Shown here: positions 1 through 9,300 of the stretch, one piece after another
Numbering within the stretch: the first letter of the stretch is position 1
How the letters are laid out: the number at the start of each line of letters is the position of its first letter
Source of the DNA: Gammaproteobacteria bacterium
Lineage (GTDB): Bacteria > Pseudomonadota > Gammaproteobacteria > GRL18
Assembly: GCA_016744995.1 (NCBI GenBank)
Contig: JADGDG010000001.1
Span: 164,011 to 228,010 of the forward strand
DNA length: 64,000 nt
Reading direction: 5' to 3'
Program-made: the position numbers and the translations under genes
Notes under the pieces: generated by a model
Told to the model about the DNA's origin: nothing
Database searches by the model: none
Seen by the model: only the letters and a program-made list of their open reading frames with translations

Positions 1-222
1 TCCTTCAAAGTCTGGATTCATCACTTGCCCAACAAACATGATAAGTTCATTGAAACAATTAAGTAAGCGCGCGATTATATACTAATATAAGAGGAGAAAC
101 CATTAGGGAACCCCCTTGCATTTTCAGAGACTTAAACCACAAAATAAAAAAGGATATTTATAAAATTTCATATTATATATTTCAAATTTTTTATAATATA
201 GTGTATAGTTCTGCAGTTAAAT

Positions 223-299
223 GCGCCTGTAGCTCAGCTGGATAGAGCGTCGCCCTCCGGAGGCGAAGGCCGGACGTTCGAATCGTCTCAGGCGCACCA
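223..299 (+). tRNA. tRNA-Arg (anticodon CCG)
   Basis: The 77-nt sequence folds as a full cloverleaf. A 7-bp acceptor stem (GCGCCTG with CAGGCGC) is followed by a D arm with GCTC/GAGC, an anticodon stem TCGCC/GGCGA enclosing the loop CTCCGGA, and a T arm with the TTCGAAT loop. The anticodon is CCG, which reads the arginine codon CGG. CCA is encoded in the DNA. A weak promoter may sit just upstream: TTCAAA at 181-186 and TATAGT at 204-209, 17 nt apart, would start transcription a few bases before the mature 5' end. A T-run follows the gene. Confidence 0.96.
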
Positions 300-337
300 T
301 TTTTTTATATTCTGATGGAACCGAACAAACAATTAAG

Positions 338-2164
338 TTATAAAAGACATTCCACTCTGTTTCGACCCATTTTTTTAGCTGTATACAGTGCAATATCAGC
401 CCGTTTAATCAGTCCATCAATATCGGTATCTTCTTCATAATCAACTTGCGTCACCCCTATACTGATAGTAATGTTAATAAATTCCGCTTCTGTAATATAG
501 ATATGACAAACTTTTACCATATCTTTAATTCTATGTGCAAGATTTAAAGCATCATCAATATCAGTGTCAGGCAGTAAAATAACAAACTCTTCTCCGCCAT
601 AACGAGTCACCACATCACTGCTCCTGGCAACCTCTTTAAGAACATTTGCACAGGCAACAATCACCTTATCACCGACACCATGCCCGTAGGTATCGTTGAC
701 ATTTTTGAACAGGTCAATATCCAGCATTAAAACAGATAAGGGTTCATTACTTCGCCGAGATGAGTTAAGAAGCGTACTTGAGACTTCTGTAAAATATCGC
801 CTATTATATAAATTACTTAGTTTATCGGTAATTGAGTCTTTAAATAATTCTTTTTTTGCTTCTTCCAACTTTTGATTCATGATTGAAAGCTCAAGTGTTC
901 TTTGCTCAATTTTCATCTCAAGTTCTTGTTCATTTCCTTGCTTTTGAATCAATAATTCGTTTTGCAGCTGCAATTTATGACGCTTCATATCATTAAATTT
1001 ACTGGCTAAGATCAGAGAGAAAAACAAAACCTCACAAAAAGAACCTAAAATAAAAGAATACCGGGTTATATCAGTATTATCCAGAAGTCCATTAAAGGTT
1101 AATGTCATCATGCCCATAGTGGGCATATATAATATCAAAGCCAGGAAATAAAAACGTAAATTATTAAAGGTACAATCCTTCAAAAGAGCAATAACAACAG
1201 TAAACAACAACATAAAAAATAACGATGAAAATACATTAAAAAACAGGCTGACATAGGGTACTTTTAAAGAAATTAAAATACCACATAAAAAAATAACTCC
1301 AGCTGAAAATTGGAATAATTTATTAATACGAGGGTAGATATCTTTTAGTTTAAGAAATTCTGCAGAAAACAAGACTAAAAATAGAATGAGTATCGTTCCC
1401 ACCGCATGAAGTCCTTCATTCCATCCGGGGATCCCAAAAGATAAATAGTAACCGCTTAAAACACTAATCCATATGATAAATGATGTGACATAAGCAACAT
1501 AATAGAAGTAGAGTTTTTTCCATAGAATAGAAAGCAACAAACTGACTAGAAACATCACAAAGAACAACATTACTGAGTAAAAAATATAAAAATCAGTAAG
1601 GCTCAAACGATTTGGACGATAGTACTCTTCAGCTGTAAAAATTTGAAACTCACCAATATGAGCCGAAACCGTTCGTCCCTCTAAAAAATAAGTCTTTGTT
1701 TCTCCTTTTTTGATTTTAAGTGCAAATGCAGGGTTGACGTCTTTTATTTTTCGATTATCTAATGGAACATTTAATGCATTTTTCTCAATAAGCCAATTGC
1801 TTTTAGCATTGTTTAAAATTGTAGTTTGATCTTTTAATCGATATAAATCCATTGATGCCCAAAAAGGCTCGGTAAGATAAAGGATGAACATCTCATTGTC
1901 AGAGTGATTGCTTATTTCAAATTTAAACCATGAACTGCCAGTTTTATACCCCATAGAAAACTGGCTCGAGATGGTTTTCGTAAATTCTTTTCTTGCCACT
2001 TCATTAATTGTTAAACTTGAGTCAGCATCATAGAGATACTGAATATTAAATTCATCAACTTTTAATATTTTATCTGTAATAATTGTTTGGGCAAAAACAA
2101 ATTGACACATAAAAAAAGTTGCAAATAAAATGCATATAAAAAAGGGGCTATTACAATTCTTCAC
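338..2164 (-). CDS. Membrane-bound diguanylate cyclase (7TMR-DISM sensor plus GGDEF)
   Basis: A 608-residue sensor cyclase predicted to make cyclic-di-GMP. An N-terminal signal peptide precedes a periplasmic DISMED2-like region (about 30-175), then seven hydrophobic helices (about 190-400), a coiled coil (about 400-445) and a C-terminal GGDEF domain. The active-site loop is GGEEF at about 523-527, so catalysis should be intact. RSSD sits five residues before it, matching the inhibitory I-site. The only in-frame start is GTG; an out-of-frame ATG-AAG-TGA lies just before it. The gene follows the HD-GYP gene by 46 nt on the same strand, so a cyclase and a phosphodiesterase are probably co-transcribed. 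The DISM ligand, often a carbohydrate-like molecule, cannot be deduced here. Confidence 0.9.
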   Translation of the reverse strand: MKNCNSPFFICILFATFFMCQFVFAQTIITDKILKVDEFNIQYLYDADSSLTINEVARKEFTKTISSQFSMGYKTGSSWFKFEISNHSDNEMFILYLTEPFWASMDLYRLKDQTTILNNAKSNWLIEKNALNVPLDNRKIKDVNPAFALKIKKGETKTYFLEGRTVSAHIGEFQIFTAEEYYRPNRLSLTDFYIFYSVMLFFVMFLVSLLLSILWKKLYFYYVAYVTSFIIWISVLSGYYLSFGIPGWNEGLHAVGTILILFLVLFSAEFLKLKDIYPRINKLFQFSAGVIFLCGILISLKVPYVSLFFNVFSSLFFMLLFTVVIALLKDCTFNNLRFYFLALILYMPTMGMMTLTFNGLLDNTDITRYSFILGSFCEVLFFSLILASKFNDMKRHKLQLQNELLIQKQGNEQELEMKIEQRTLELSIMNQKLEEAKKELFKDSITDKLSNLYNRRYFTEVSSTLLNSSRRSNEPLSVLMLDIDLFKNVNDTYGHGVGDKVIVACANVLKEVARSSDVVTRYGGEEFVILLPDTDIDDALNLAHRIKDMVKVCHIYITEAEFINITISIGVTQVDYEEDTDIDGLIKRADIALYTAKKMGRNRVECLL

Positions 2165-2210
2165 TTCATGTCTTTATTTTTCGTTCTAAATTGATAGTAT
2201 TCATAAATAA

Positions 2211-3419
2211 TTAATCACCAAAGTCAACTTTGAGCCCCTTATTAAGATAATCACGTAAATTAATATCAAAAGTCCCATCGATATAAGCGTCTTTAACAGT
2301 ATATACCTTGCTATTTAAATCTGTTGCATTGGCAGATAAGTCAACCAGTCGCTGTTTGATTGCAGGATTTGTTTTGCTCTTTAACAATAAGATCTTAGGT
2401 TTTAAGCGCTGCCCTTTATTAATTGAAAGAACAATGCCAATTTCGCCATTGCTCATTTCCACAATACAGCCCGGAGCATAGACTCCCACCATTTTAATAA
2501 AGGTTTCTACCAGTTCTCTTTCATAGCCTGTATCACAATGTTTAAATAAAATTTCAAACGCTTTAAGGGATGGCACACCATCTTTATAGCAACGGTGACT
2601 GGTTATGGCATCGTAAGTATCTGCAATGGCCACAATTTTAGCAAAATAAGGTATTTTCTCAGCGCCCACTGCTCTGGGATAACCTGAACCATCTAGTCGC
2701 TCATGGTGTGAAAATGCAGTATCCACGGCTCCAGCATAAATACCTGATTTACCGATAAGTAATTTCTTACCATAGGTCGTATGTGCTTTCATCAACTCAT
2801 ACTCCTCTGTGGTAAAGCTTCCTGGCTTATTTAAAATTTCAATAGGAATTTTTACCTTACCAATATCATGCAATAACCCGCAGGTCGCTACATTATTAAT
2901 TTCCAACGGTCTAAGCCCCAGTTCTTTTCCCAGAGCCGCTGAAAACAATCCCACCCTAAGACTATGCTCAGCAGTATATTCATCTTTATTTTTTATTTGT
3001 GAAAGCAGCAGCATAGCACCATCATTTCTCAGCACACTCTCAACCATCTCATCCACAATATTATTAATTCGTTTAATATCAAGATTACCAGTGAGCCGCA
3101 TGCCATCAAGGATGATTTTTGTGTCCGAACAGGCACTTTGGTAAGCTGAGCGAGCACTGGATAGTTCATCACTCAAACGAATTTTATTAATATATTGTAC
3201 TTTCTCTACCTGTCCTCGTCCATTGGAATGATGTGAAGCCCTCACATAAACATACTCACATTGCTCTTGCAGTGCAAAAAGTTCGTTAGTATTGGTTATC
3301 AAAAAACCCTGAAAAAGAAAGTCTGTTTCTTCCCAGGGCTTATCAAGATTTGCCACATACATGCCAAGCTTCAATTCATGAACAGGTATTTTATGTTCCT
3401 GATATTGGTTATGATGCAT
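2211..3419 (-). CDS. HD-GYP cyclic-di-GMP phosphodiesterase with DUF3391 N-terminus
   Basis: A 402-residue soluble protein predicted to hydrolyse cyclic-di-GMP. Residues about 1-100 match the DUF3391 domain that often precedes HD-GYP (start IPVHELKLGMYVANLD). The catalytic half carries HSLRV, LLHDIGKVKIP and the full HHERLDGSGYP motif, so both the HD metal site and the GYP loop are intact. A C-terminal extension of about 90 residues follows. It sits immediately upstream of the DISM-GGDEF cyclase gene in the same direction, and the opposed activities suggest joint control of one local cyclic-di-GMP pool. No strong Shine-Dalgarno is visible before the ATG. Confidence 0.92.
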   Translation of the reverse strand: MHHNQYQEHKIPVHELKLGMYVANLDKPWEETDFLFQGFLITNTNELFALQEQCEYVYVRASHHSNGRGQVEKVQYINKIRLSDELSSARSAYQSACSDTKIILDGMRLTGNLDIKRINNIVDEMVESVLRNDGAMLLLSQIKNKDEYTAEHSLRVGLFSAALGKELGLRPLEINNVATCGLLHDIGKVKIPIEILNKPGSFTTEEYELMKAHTTYGKKLLIGKSGIYAGAVDTAFSHHERLDGSGYPRAVGAEKIPYFAKIVAIADTYDAITSHRCYKDGVPSLKAFEILFKHCDTGYERELVETFIKMVGVYAPGCIVEMSNGEIGIVLSINKGQRLKPKILLLKSKTNPAIKQRLVDLSANATDLNSKVYTVKDAYIDGTFDINLRDYLNKGLKVDFGD

Positions 3420-3554
3420 TTTGAGTATTAAAAAATAAGGTCATATAAAATGCACAATTGTCTAAAGTGGGATAATTTGAGTATAGTAAAAGATAAAGCA
3501 AAAACTAGTTAAAGTCTATGGACAGTTATCAAAAGAAAAGGTATAAAGCCAGTA

Positions 3555-4217
3555 ATGGTACATAAATCAAATAAAAATACATTTAAAAATCAATTGCTTG
3601 ATTGTCAACAAAAGCTTGAGGAGTGCACTGTCTGCCCTCAGATGTATGGTCCACCAGTCCATGGTCTGCCAACTACCTCAAAAGTTATGCTCATTGGTCA
3701 GGCTCCCGGTTTTAAAGAAATCGAAGTGTTGCGCCCTTTTGCCTGGACTGCGGGGAAAAAATTATTTTCATGGTTTAATGCCATTGGTGTTAATGAAACC
3801 CAGTTTCGAAAGAACGTTTATATGTCTGCCATCTGTCGCTGCTACCCAGGCAAAAAAACCGGCAAGGCTCATGGTGATAGAGTACCGGATAAAAAAGAAA
3901 TACAACAATGCTCACAATGGCTGCAATCTGAAGTCAGAATTCTTCAACCAAAGCTTATTATTTTAGTCGGCAAGCTGGCAATCAGTCAATTTATGCCCGT
4001 AAAAAAACTGGCTGACATCATTGGTCAGATACACAGCATCAATGTCAATGGGCATCAATGTGATGCTATCCCACTGCCTCATCCATCCGGCGCATCAACC
4101 TGGCCGCTAACTGAACCAGGAAAAACATTACTTAAGCAAGCCATGAATCTCATTCAACAACATCCTGCATGGACAGCTGAAATTAACAATAAGCCAACTA
4201 TTCAGTCCATTGATTGA
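3555..4217 (+). CDS. Uracil-DNA glycosylase superfamily protein (COG1573-like)
   Basis: A 220-residue protein of the UDG superfamily (PF03167), which excises uracil or related bases from DNA. The signature loop is GQAPGFKE (about 48-55), and the late loop is HPSG (about 176-179). Cysteines in CTVCP and CRCYPG resemble the iron-sulfur ligands of family 4 enzymes. The position that is Glu in family 4 (GEAPG) is Gln here, so the subfamily and activity are uncertain. The last six codons (TIQSID plus stop) are not native: from 4195 on, the DNA copies the end of the permease gene at 13559, read on the other strand. The gene was probably slightly longer or ended differently before this rearrangement. 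Confidence 0.8.
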   Translation: MVHKSNKNTFKNQLLDCQQKLEECTVCPQMYGPPVHGLPTTSKVMLIGQAPGFKEIEVLRPFAWTAGKKLFSWFNAIGVNETQFRKNVYMSAICRCYPGKKTGKAHGDRVPDKKEIQQCSQWLQSEVRILQPKLIILVGKLAISQFMPVKKLADIIGQIHSINVNGHQCDAIPLPHPSGASTWPLTEPGKTLLKQAMNLIQQHPAWTAEINNKPTIQSID

Positions 4218-4490
4218 GCAATAAATTTGCTGGTTGAGTAAATATTTTATTCACCATCAACAGGCCCAGACCGCAAATGAGCAGCAGGGCAATAATACTC
4301 ATACTTAGCCAGACCTGTGAGTACAGCTGGAAAACCTGCTGATACAGCACAACAGCAATCCGAGTAATTATCAGAGCAACCACTATAAACTCTATAACAA
4401 ATAATGCTGCAATAATTGGTTGTGATGAGGGTGTTGTTCGGAATATATAAGGTATCAGGAAAAAGAAGCTCAGAGAGTTGATGAACTGAA
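4195..4490 (-). pseudogene. Duplicated 3' fragment of the YbbP-type permease gene
   Basis: Read on the minus strand this stretch encodes the last transmembrane segments of an FtsX-like permease and ends in NLLLNQWTE, as does the complete gene at 13562-16075. The first roughly 110 bases (4195-4305) match 13559-13669 almost perfectly. Similarity then falls, yet the frame stays open to about 4490 with no start codon. Relative to the full gene, two pieces are missing: about 12 nt near 4318, and 24 nt near 4350 where two CAGCAC repeats have collapsed into one. Both losses keep the frame. I infer a decayed permease remnant; the pattern of identity could also reflect gene conversion from the intact copy. 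Confidence 0.75.
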
Positions 4491-4505
4491 TTTTTTTAAA
4501 GCGTT

Positions 4506-4578
4506 ACCACCTCTGGTGGTTATTAAACCAGTCCGCTTTAAGCGGCTAACAAATTCAAGCCTCTGGCTTTGCTAGAGG
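4506..4578. mobile_element. Three consecutive hairpins, possible IS200/IS605-type end remnant
   Basis: Three short hairpins lie in a row: ACCACC-TCT-GGTGGT at 4506-4520, CCGCTT-T-AAGCGG at 4533-4545, and CCTCTGGC-TTT-GCTAGAGG at 4560-4578 (one G-T pair). The arrangement, with the spacer AAATTCAAG before the last hairpin, resembles the subterminal palindromes of IS200/IS605 elements and their non-autonomous relatives. No transposase gene is present. It separates the permease remnant from the stop of the downstream HD-GYP gene and may also act as a transcription terminator. Family assignment is from memory of such ends. Confidence 0.4.
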
Positions 4579-4597
4579 TATCTGACTGAGTTGTGAG

Positions 4598-5389
4598 CTA
4601 AACATCTTTTAGAGAATCTCTTATTTGCAGAAATTCATCCAGATGTCCAAAAAAAATATCAACGAGAGCCGGCTCAAAATGCTGGCCTCTTTCTTCCTTA
4701 AATAAATTAAATATTTTCTCATCATCCCAGGCTGGTTTGTATACTCTGGCACTGCCTAGTGCATCAAACACATCTGCTAACGCGGTAATGCGCCCATAGA
4801 TATGTATATCTTCACCAGAAGTGGCATTGGGATACCCCTTACCATTCCATTTTTCATGATGTTCATAGGCCACAATTGATGCCATTTTCAGTAGTGAACG
4901 ATTTGAATATTTTAACATGTCATAACCCAGCTGGGCATGCTCTTTCATCTTTTCAAATTCTTCTGGGGTAAAACGAGCAGGTTTGTTTAAAATCGAGTCA
5001 GGAATAGCAACTTTGCCTATATCGTGCATAGGTGAGGCCTGCTTGAGCATTTCACATTCTTTTTCTGGAAGCCCATAATACCTTGCCAATATATAAGTGT
5101 ATTCTGCTACACGTTTCACATGATTGCCGGTTTCTTTGGAACGACTTTCACCAATTGCCCCCATAGTAAGTACAACTTCACGTTGAGTTTCTTCGATTTC
5201 AGCACTTAAATCTTTTACTTCTTGCAGTTTTGCTTGCAGTTCGTCATATTCTTTTCTTTGCCGTTTGTCACTGCGTGCCATAATTTTGCTCTGGCGTTTT
5301 AGATCTTTGGCGAGCTTGTCAATTGTTTTGGTAAAACTTGCTTTTAAATCATTCAATTCTCTGAGTAAATTATCTTCTGGTGCTTCCAT
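4598..5389 (-). CDS. HD-GYP domain protein closing the Sia-like operon
   Basis: A 263-residue cytoplasmic protein. Residues about 5-75 form a charged coiled coil, followed by an HD-GYP domain with NHVKRVAEY, PMHDIGKVAIP and HHEKWNGKGYP. The metal-binding HD and HH residues are present, but the GYP loop is the divergent WNGKGYP rather than xDGSGYP, so hydrolysis of cyclic-di-GMP is likely but not certain. It starts 5 nt after the SiaC-like gene, so it is surely translated from the same message. In Pseudomonas the fourth gene of the siaABCD operon is a diguanylate cyclase activated by SiaC; here a phosphodiesterase-type domain takes that place. Confidence 0.88.
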   Translation of the reverse strand: MEAPEDNLLRELNDLKASFTKTIDKLAKDLKRQSKIMARSDKRQRKEYDELQAKLQEVKDLSAEIEETQREVVLTMGAIGESRSKETGNHVKRVAEYTYILARYYGLPEKECEMLKQASPMHDIGKVAIPDSILNKPARFTPEEFEKMKEHAQLGYDMLKYSNRSLLKMASIVAYEHHEKWNGKGYPNATSGEDIHIYGRITALADVFDALGSARVYKPAWDDEKIFNLFKEERGQHFEPALVDIFFGHLDEFLQIRDSLKDV

Positions 5390-5394
5390 AATTA

Positions 5395-5772
5395 TTATTT
5401 ACCCACTAAATTAATAACAAGGTTCTCAAAGTCTTCAATAAAATCTTCCCCTGCTTCTAAAGCACTTTCATTTTCTTCATCATAGATCCAGTTGACCTCA
5501 ACGTGATGTTTGTCTTTTTGTTCATCCAGCACATCAAAAAAATCAAAAAACAGTTTGGAACTACTGGAATTAAAGTAAATAATTTCCATATTGACTACGG
5601 TTTTATTTTTAGCCTCACCATTAAAATAAGCCGTTACCCAGTCCATAATCGGTTGGTAAAAGTCAAAGGTATTTTCAGGATAAGATTTACCTACCATAGA
5701 AATCACACCTGATTCAGCATTCATATTAATTTCTGGTGTATATTGAGTACCTTCTAAAAATAAGTTTTCCAT
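5395..5772 (-). CDS. siaC: SiaC-like regulatory phosphoprotein (DUF1987)
   Basis: A 125-residue single-domain protein of the DUF1987/SiaC family. In Pseudomonas aeruginosa, SiaC is phosphorylated by SiaB, dephosphorylated by SiaA, and when unmodified binds and activates the cyclase SiaD. The conserved segment around YFNSSSSKLFFDFFDVL (about residues 65-81) is the serine-rich stretch where the phospho-site of the family lies; which residue is used here I cannot tell. The C-terminus is very acidic. It begins 4 nt after the SiaB-like gene and is followed after 5 nt by the HD-GYP gene, its probable partner. Confidence 0.87.
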   Translation of the reverse strand: MENLFLEGTQYTPEINMNAESGVISMVGKSYPENTFDFYQPIMDWVTAYFNGEAKNKTVVNMEIIYFNSSSSKLFFDFFDVLDEQKDKHHVEVNWIYDEENESALEAGEDFIEDFENLVINLVGK

Positions 5773-5776
5773 TTGC

Positions 5777-6331
5777 TTAATCCTTTACATTATGTATAGT
5801 TGCTTTTAAAGAAAAATATTGGGTTTCATCATTAATATCTGTAAAATCACATTCCATTGAATCACATCGTTTAGCTATTTCTACAAAGCCAATACCTGCG
5901 CCTTTTTCATGTTTTTCCCGGCCGCTTTTACGAAGCTCTCTATAAAGCAATTTGAGAGCCGCTTTATCCAGCGACAAAACCTGTTTTATTTTTGGAATAA
6001 TTTTTTCTGAATCATTTATATTTACTATGTTCCTGGAAAAGACATAATACTCATTAGCGTCTTTATCAAGCCCAACAATAATTAAGCCCTTGGAATCTAT
6101 GGCATTGCCAGACATATTTGATTTTTTTGAATAGTTCATCATATTCTGAGACAATTCTATAAATATTGTTAACAAGTTATGGGCCACTTTTTTATTTAAA
6201 TCATGTGTTTTTGATTCTTTTTCCAGAGCTTCCGTCATGCCGACAATAAGTGCCTGTGTTAATAGCCCTCCATAGGTTAAAAATATAATTCCATCATCAT
6301 CTAATATTGTTTCAAGTTGTGATATTTGCAC
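5777..6331 (-). CDS. siaB: SiaB-like protein kinase (DUF6272)
   Basis: A 184-residue protein resembling SiaB, a kinase of the GHKL ATPase fold that phosphorylates SiaC in the manner of anti-sigma-factor kinases such as SpoIIAB. ELSQNMMNYSKKS (about 59-71) fits the N-box and GAGIGFVEIAKRC (about 144-156) the glycine-rich lid. It begins 66 nt after the SpoIIE phosphatase gene and ends 4 nt before the SiaC-like gene, reproducing the phosphatase-kinase-substrate order of the sia operon. The enzymatic role is inferred from family and order. Confidence 0.85.
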   Translation of the reverse strand: MQISQLETILDDDGIIFLTYGGLLTQALIVGMTEALEKESKTHDLNKKVAHNLLTIFIELSQNMMNYSKKSNMSGNAIDSKGLIIVGLDKDANEYYVFSRNIVNINDSEKIIPKIKQVLSLDKAALKLLYRELRKSGREKHEKGAGIGFVEIAKRCDSMECDFTDINDETQYFSLKATIHNVKD

Positions 6332-6397
6332 TTGTAACTCCTTATTTTATTGTCTGACATATATTTTATACTTGATATTACACACTATAGTATTAGT

Positions 6398-9300
6398 TTA
6401 AACTCTTAACCCAAGAACGGTAACATCATCATTACGCTCTTCATCTGCCTGGTATTGGCGTAATTCTGAAATAAGTATTTTTTTCTGTTCCGCAAAAGTA
6501 AGCTTCTGATTATCTATTAGTAATTTAGTAAAACGCTTTTTGCCAAAGGGAAATCCTTTTGTTCCGCCAGTTTGATCCAGATAACCATCGGATGTAAGAT
6601 AAACCGTCGTCTCTTCACTGACATCAATGGTATGTTCTGTAAATTCATAATCAGGATCAGATTTCTTATAGCCTATGGAATGTCTATTGCCTTTAATGGT
6701 TTTAAGTGTGTTATTCTGAATCAGAAAAAGTGTAGATTCAGCACCAGAAAATTTGAGCTGCTTTTGTTTTTTGTTGTAATATAAAATACTGCCATCAAAA
6801 CCTGCATTGGAAACTGAATCAACGGTTTCTTGTTGTAAAAGATTTTTAATGCTTTTGTTAAATATCATTAATAATTTTGCTGGGCTGACACTGTCCTTAC
6901 AATTTAAAATATGAGCAATAACCTGTCTTTCGACTGCTTTGACGAGCATGGTTACAAAAGCACCTGGAACACCATGCCCAGTACAATCTATCACCATTAA
7001 TAAAAGTTCATCCTTATGGCGCAGTTTGTCTGCAAAAAAGATATCTCCTCCAACTATATCTTTTGGCTGCCATATAGAAAAGAAATCGTGAAAATAATCT
7101 TTAAAAATTTCATTATCAGGTATTATTGCACTTTGAATAAGAGAGGCATATTCAATTGATTCCCGGGTGTGTTGGTGTATGATTTCAACTTCTTTTTTTG
7201 CTTCTGATAAATCAGCGGTTCTTTCTGCTATTTTTTTCTCAAGATTAGCGGTAAGATCTTCCACTTCTTTTTTTGATGTAATGTCATGTCTTATAGCACT
7301 ATAACCAACAACATTATTTTTTAAATCATAATCTGGACTAATAACTGCATCAACCCAGAAAAACCCACCTGTTTTTTTCAAGTTTTTAATTTCTCCGCGC
7401 CATTGTTTGCCTGATTTAATGGTAGACCATAAGTCTGTATAAGTACTTTGGGGCATGTCTGGATGTCGGAATATGTTTTGTGGTTTACCGATTAACTCAC
7501 TTTCACTATAACCGCTTACATTACATAGTGCTTCACTTGCATAGATTATTATGCCATCAATATTTGTTTTACTGGCAATAACATTTTTATCAAAAGAAGA
7601 AAGTAATTTGGTTATTTCTATGGTTTTTTTATCGACCATAGATTTTAGTTTTCTATTATTCCATACAACAAAGAGTAGAATGATAATAATTACACCAGAT
7701 ATTTGCATTACTAACATCCAGTTCGTCTGTTTTACTACTTTTACACTGGCCCATTTATCATGAACCACATCATAAGTTGAGCCTGGAACCGACTGCAATA
7801 ATTTGTTTAAGATATCTAATAAAGTTTTATCATCTTTTCTGACAGCAATACTGAGATTGTATTTTATATCTGTATATCCAGCGACCTGTAAGTTTTTCAG
7901 CCCATATTTACTTTTATAATAGGAAAAGACAGGTACTGTGGTAATAGTGAAATAAACACTACCATCGATGACCTCCTGTAGTGCTTCCTGATGATTTTTT
8001 GTTTCTTTAATTTTTATGTAGGGATATTTCTTTTTTAATCGCGATATCAGCCCCGAACTTTTTTTTCTTGACATGGTTTTACTGGTTATGGACTTGAGGT
8101 TTCCAGTTAGTGGTTTATCAGCCGTTGTAATAATTGCCAGATCATATTTTAAATAGGGGCTTGTAAAGTTGGCGTATTTTTTTCTTTCTTCGGTTGTAAT
8201 CGCACTGGGCAGGATATCACATTTTTTTTCTTCCAGGAATTTTTGTGATTGCTTCCATGTAGATGTCTTTACATAGTTGTATTCTAAATCTAATTGTTCC
8301 TGTATGATTTTTAAAATATCAATTGATATACCTTTTTCCAACTCATTTTCTCTAAACTCTATCGGTTCCCAATTAGGATTGGTACAGATATTTAAAGTTT
8401 TTTTATTTTTAAGGTATTGGCGCTGATTGATTGAAAGTATATTTTTATCTTTTAAGTCTTTACCTGCCCAGTCTTTATCTCTTAATAATGATAATTCTTT
8501 TTTAGGAATAACTTTAAAGGCTTTATCAATAATAGAGGCAAGTTCAGGGTATTTATGATTTATGCCAATAGATGCTTCTCCATAGCGAGAATATATTTCT
8601 TTAACAACTTTCAAATCGTAGGCTGTTAATGTGTCTTTATTAATAAATTCAGCAACCATTGCACTCGCTTCTTTTGAAGAGGAAAGACTCATATAAATGT
8701 CATCAATATTGTTTTTGTCTATAATTTTTGCATCAGGGGATCTCTCTGAGATTAAATTATGAGTAATAGAATGAGCTTCTAAATAAATAGTTTTATTATT
8801 TAAATCTTCTAGAAATTTTATGTTTAATTCATCTTTTCGTGTAACAAGGTAGGAGGGAGTATAATTATAAGCTGGCGTATAGTAAAAGTAGTTCTCTTCC
8901 CTTGCTTTGCTCCAGCTAAGTCCCATAATTCCATGTAATTCATCACCTTTGACGGCTCTGCTATAACCATCTCCCCATGTGGAATATTTTACTGGAACCA
9001 GATTGGTTCCGCTGTATTTATTGATCAGTTTTAAAACTTCTGTGTGCAGACTATTACTATTACTATCATGAGGCCAATATTCCATCATTCCTATTTTTGT
9101 GATTAGATTTTTATTGAGCCATTCTTCTTCCTGTTTTGATAACTGTATTTTTATGTCATTTTTAAAATAAATGATTAGTTTACCAATGAGCTTATTTTTA
9201 TAATAAATATCTGACTCGTCTTTTTTGAACTGTGTAAGCCATTGTGGAATGGGCTGATTATAGATAAACTGCTTATTTTCCCTGAAAAAAGTAAAAAATA

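Noticed and set aside
1-39. Short open stretch on the minus strand at the left edge, reading MFVGQVMNPDFEG
   Set aside because: Only 13 codons are inside the window, there is no ribosome site before the ATG, and nothing confirms a gene.
61-222. GAGGAG followed by ATT as a possible small gene before the tRNA
   Set aside because: ATT is an unlikely start and the frame simply runs into the tRNA; no protein character.
2809-3144. 111-codon open frame on the plus strand inside the HD-GYP gene
   Set aside because: It is antisense to conserved HD-GYP motifs and has no family resemblance; a shadow frame.
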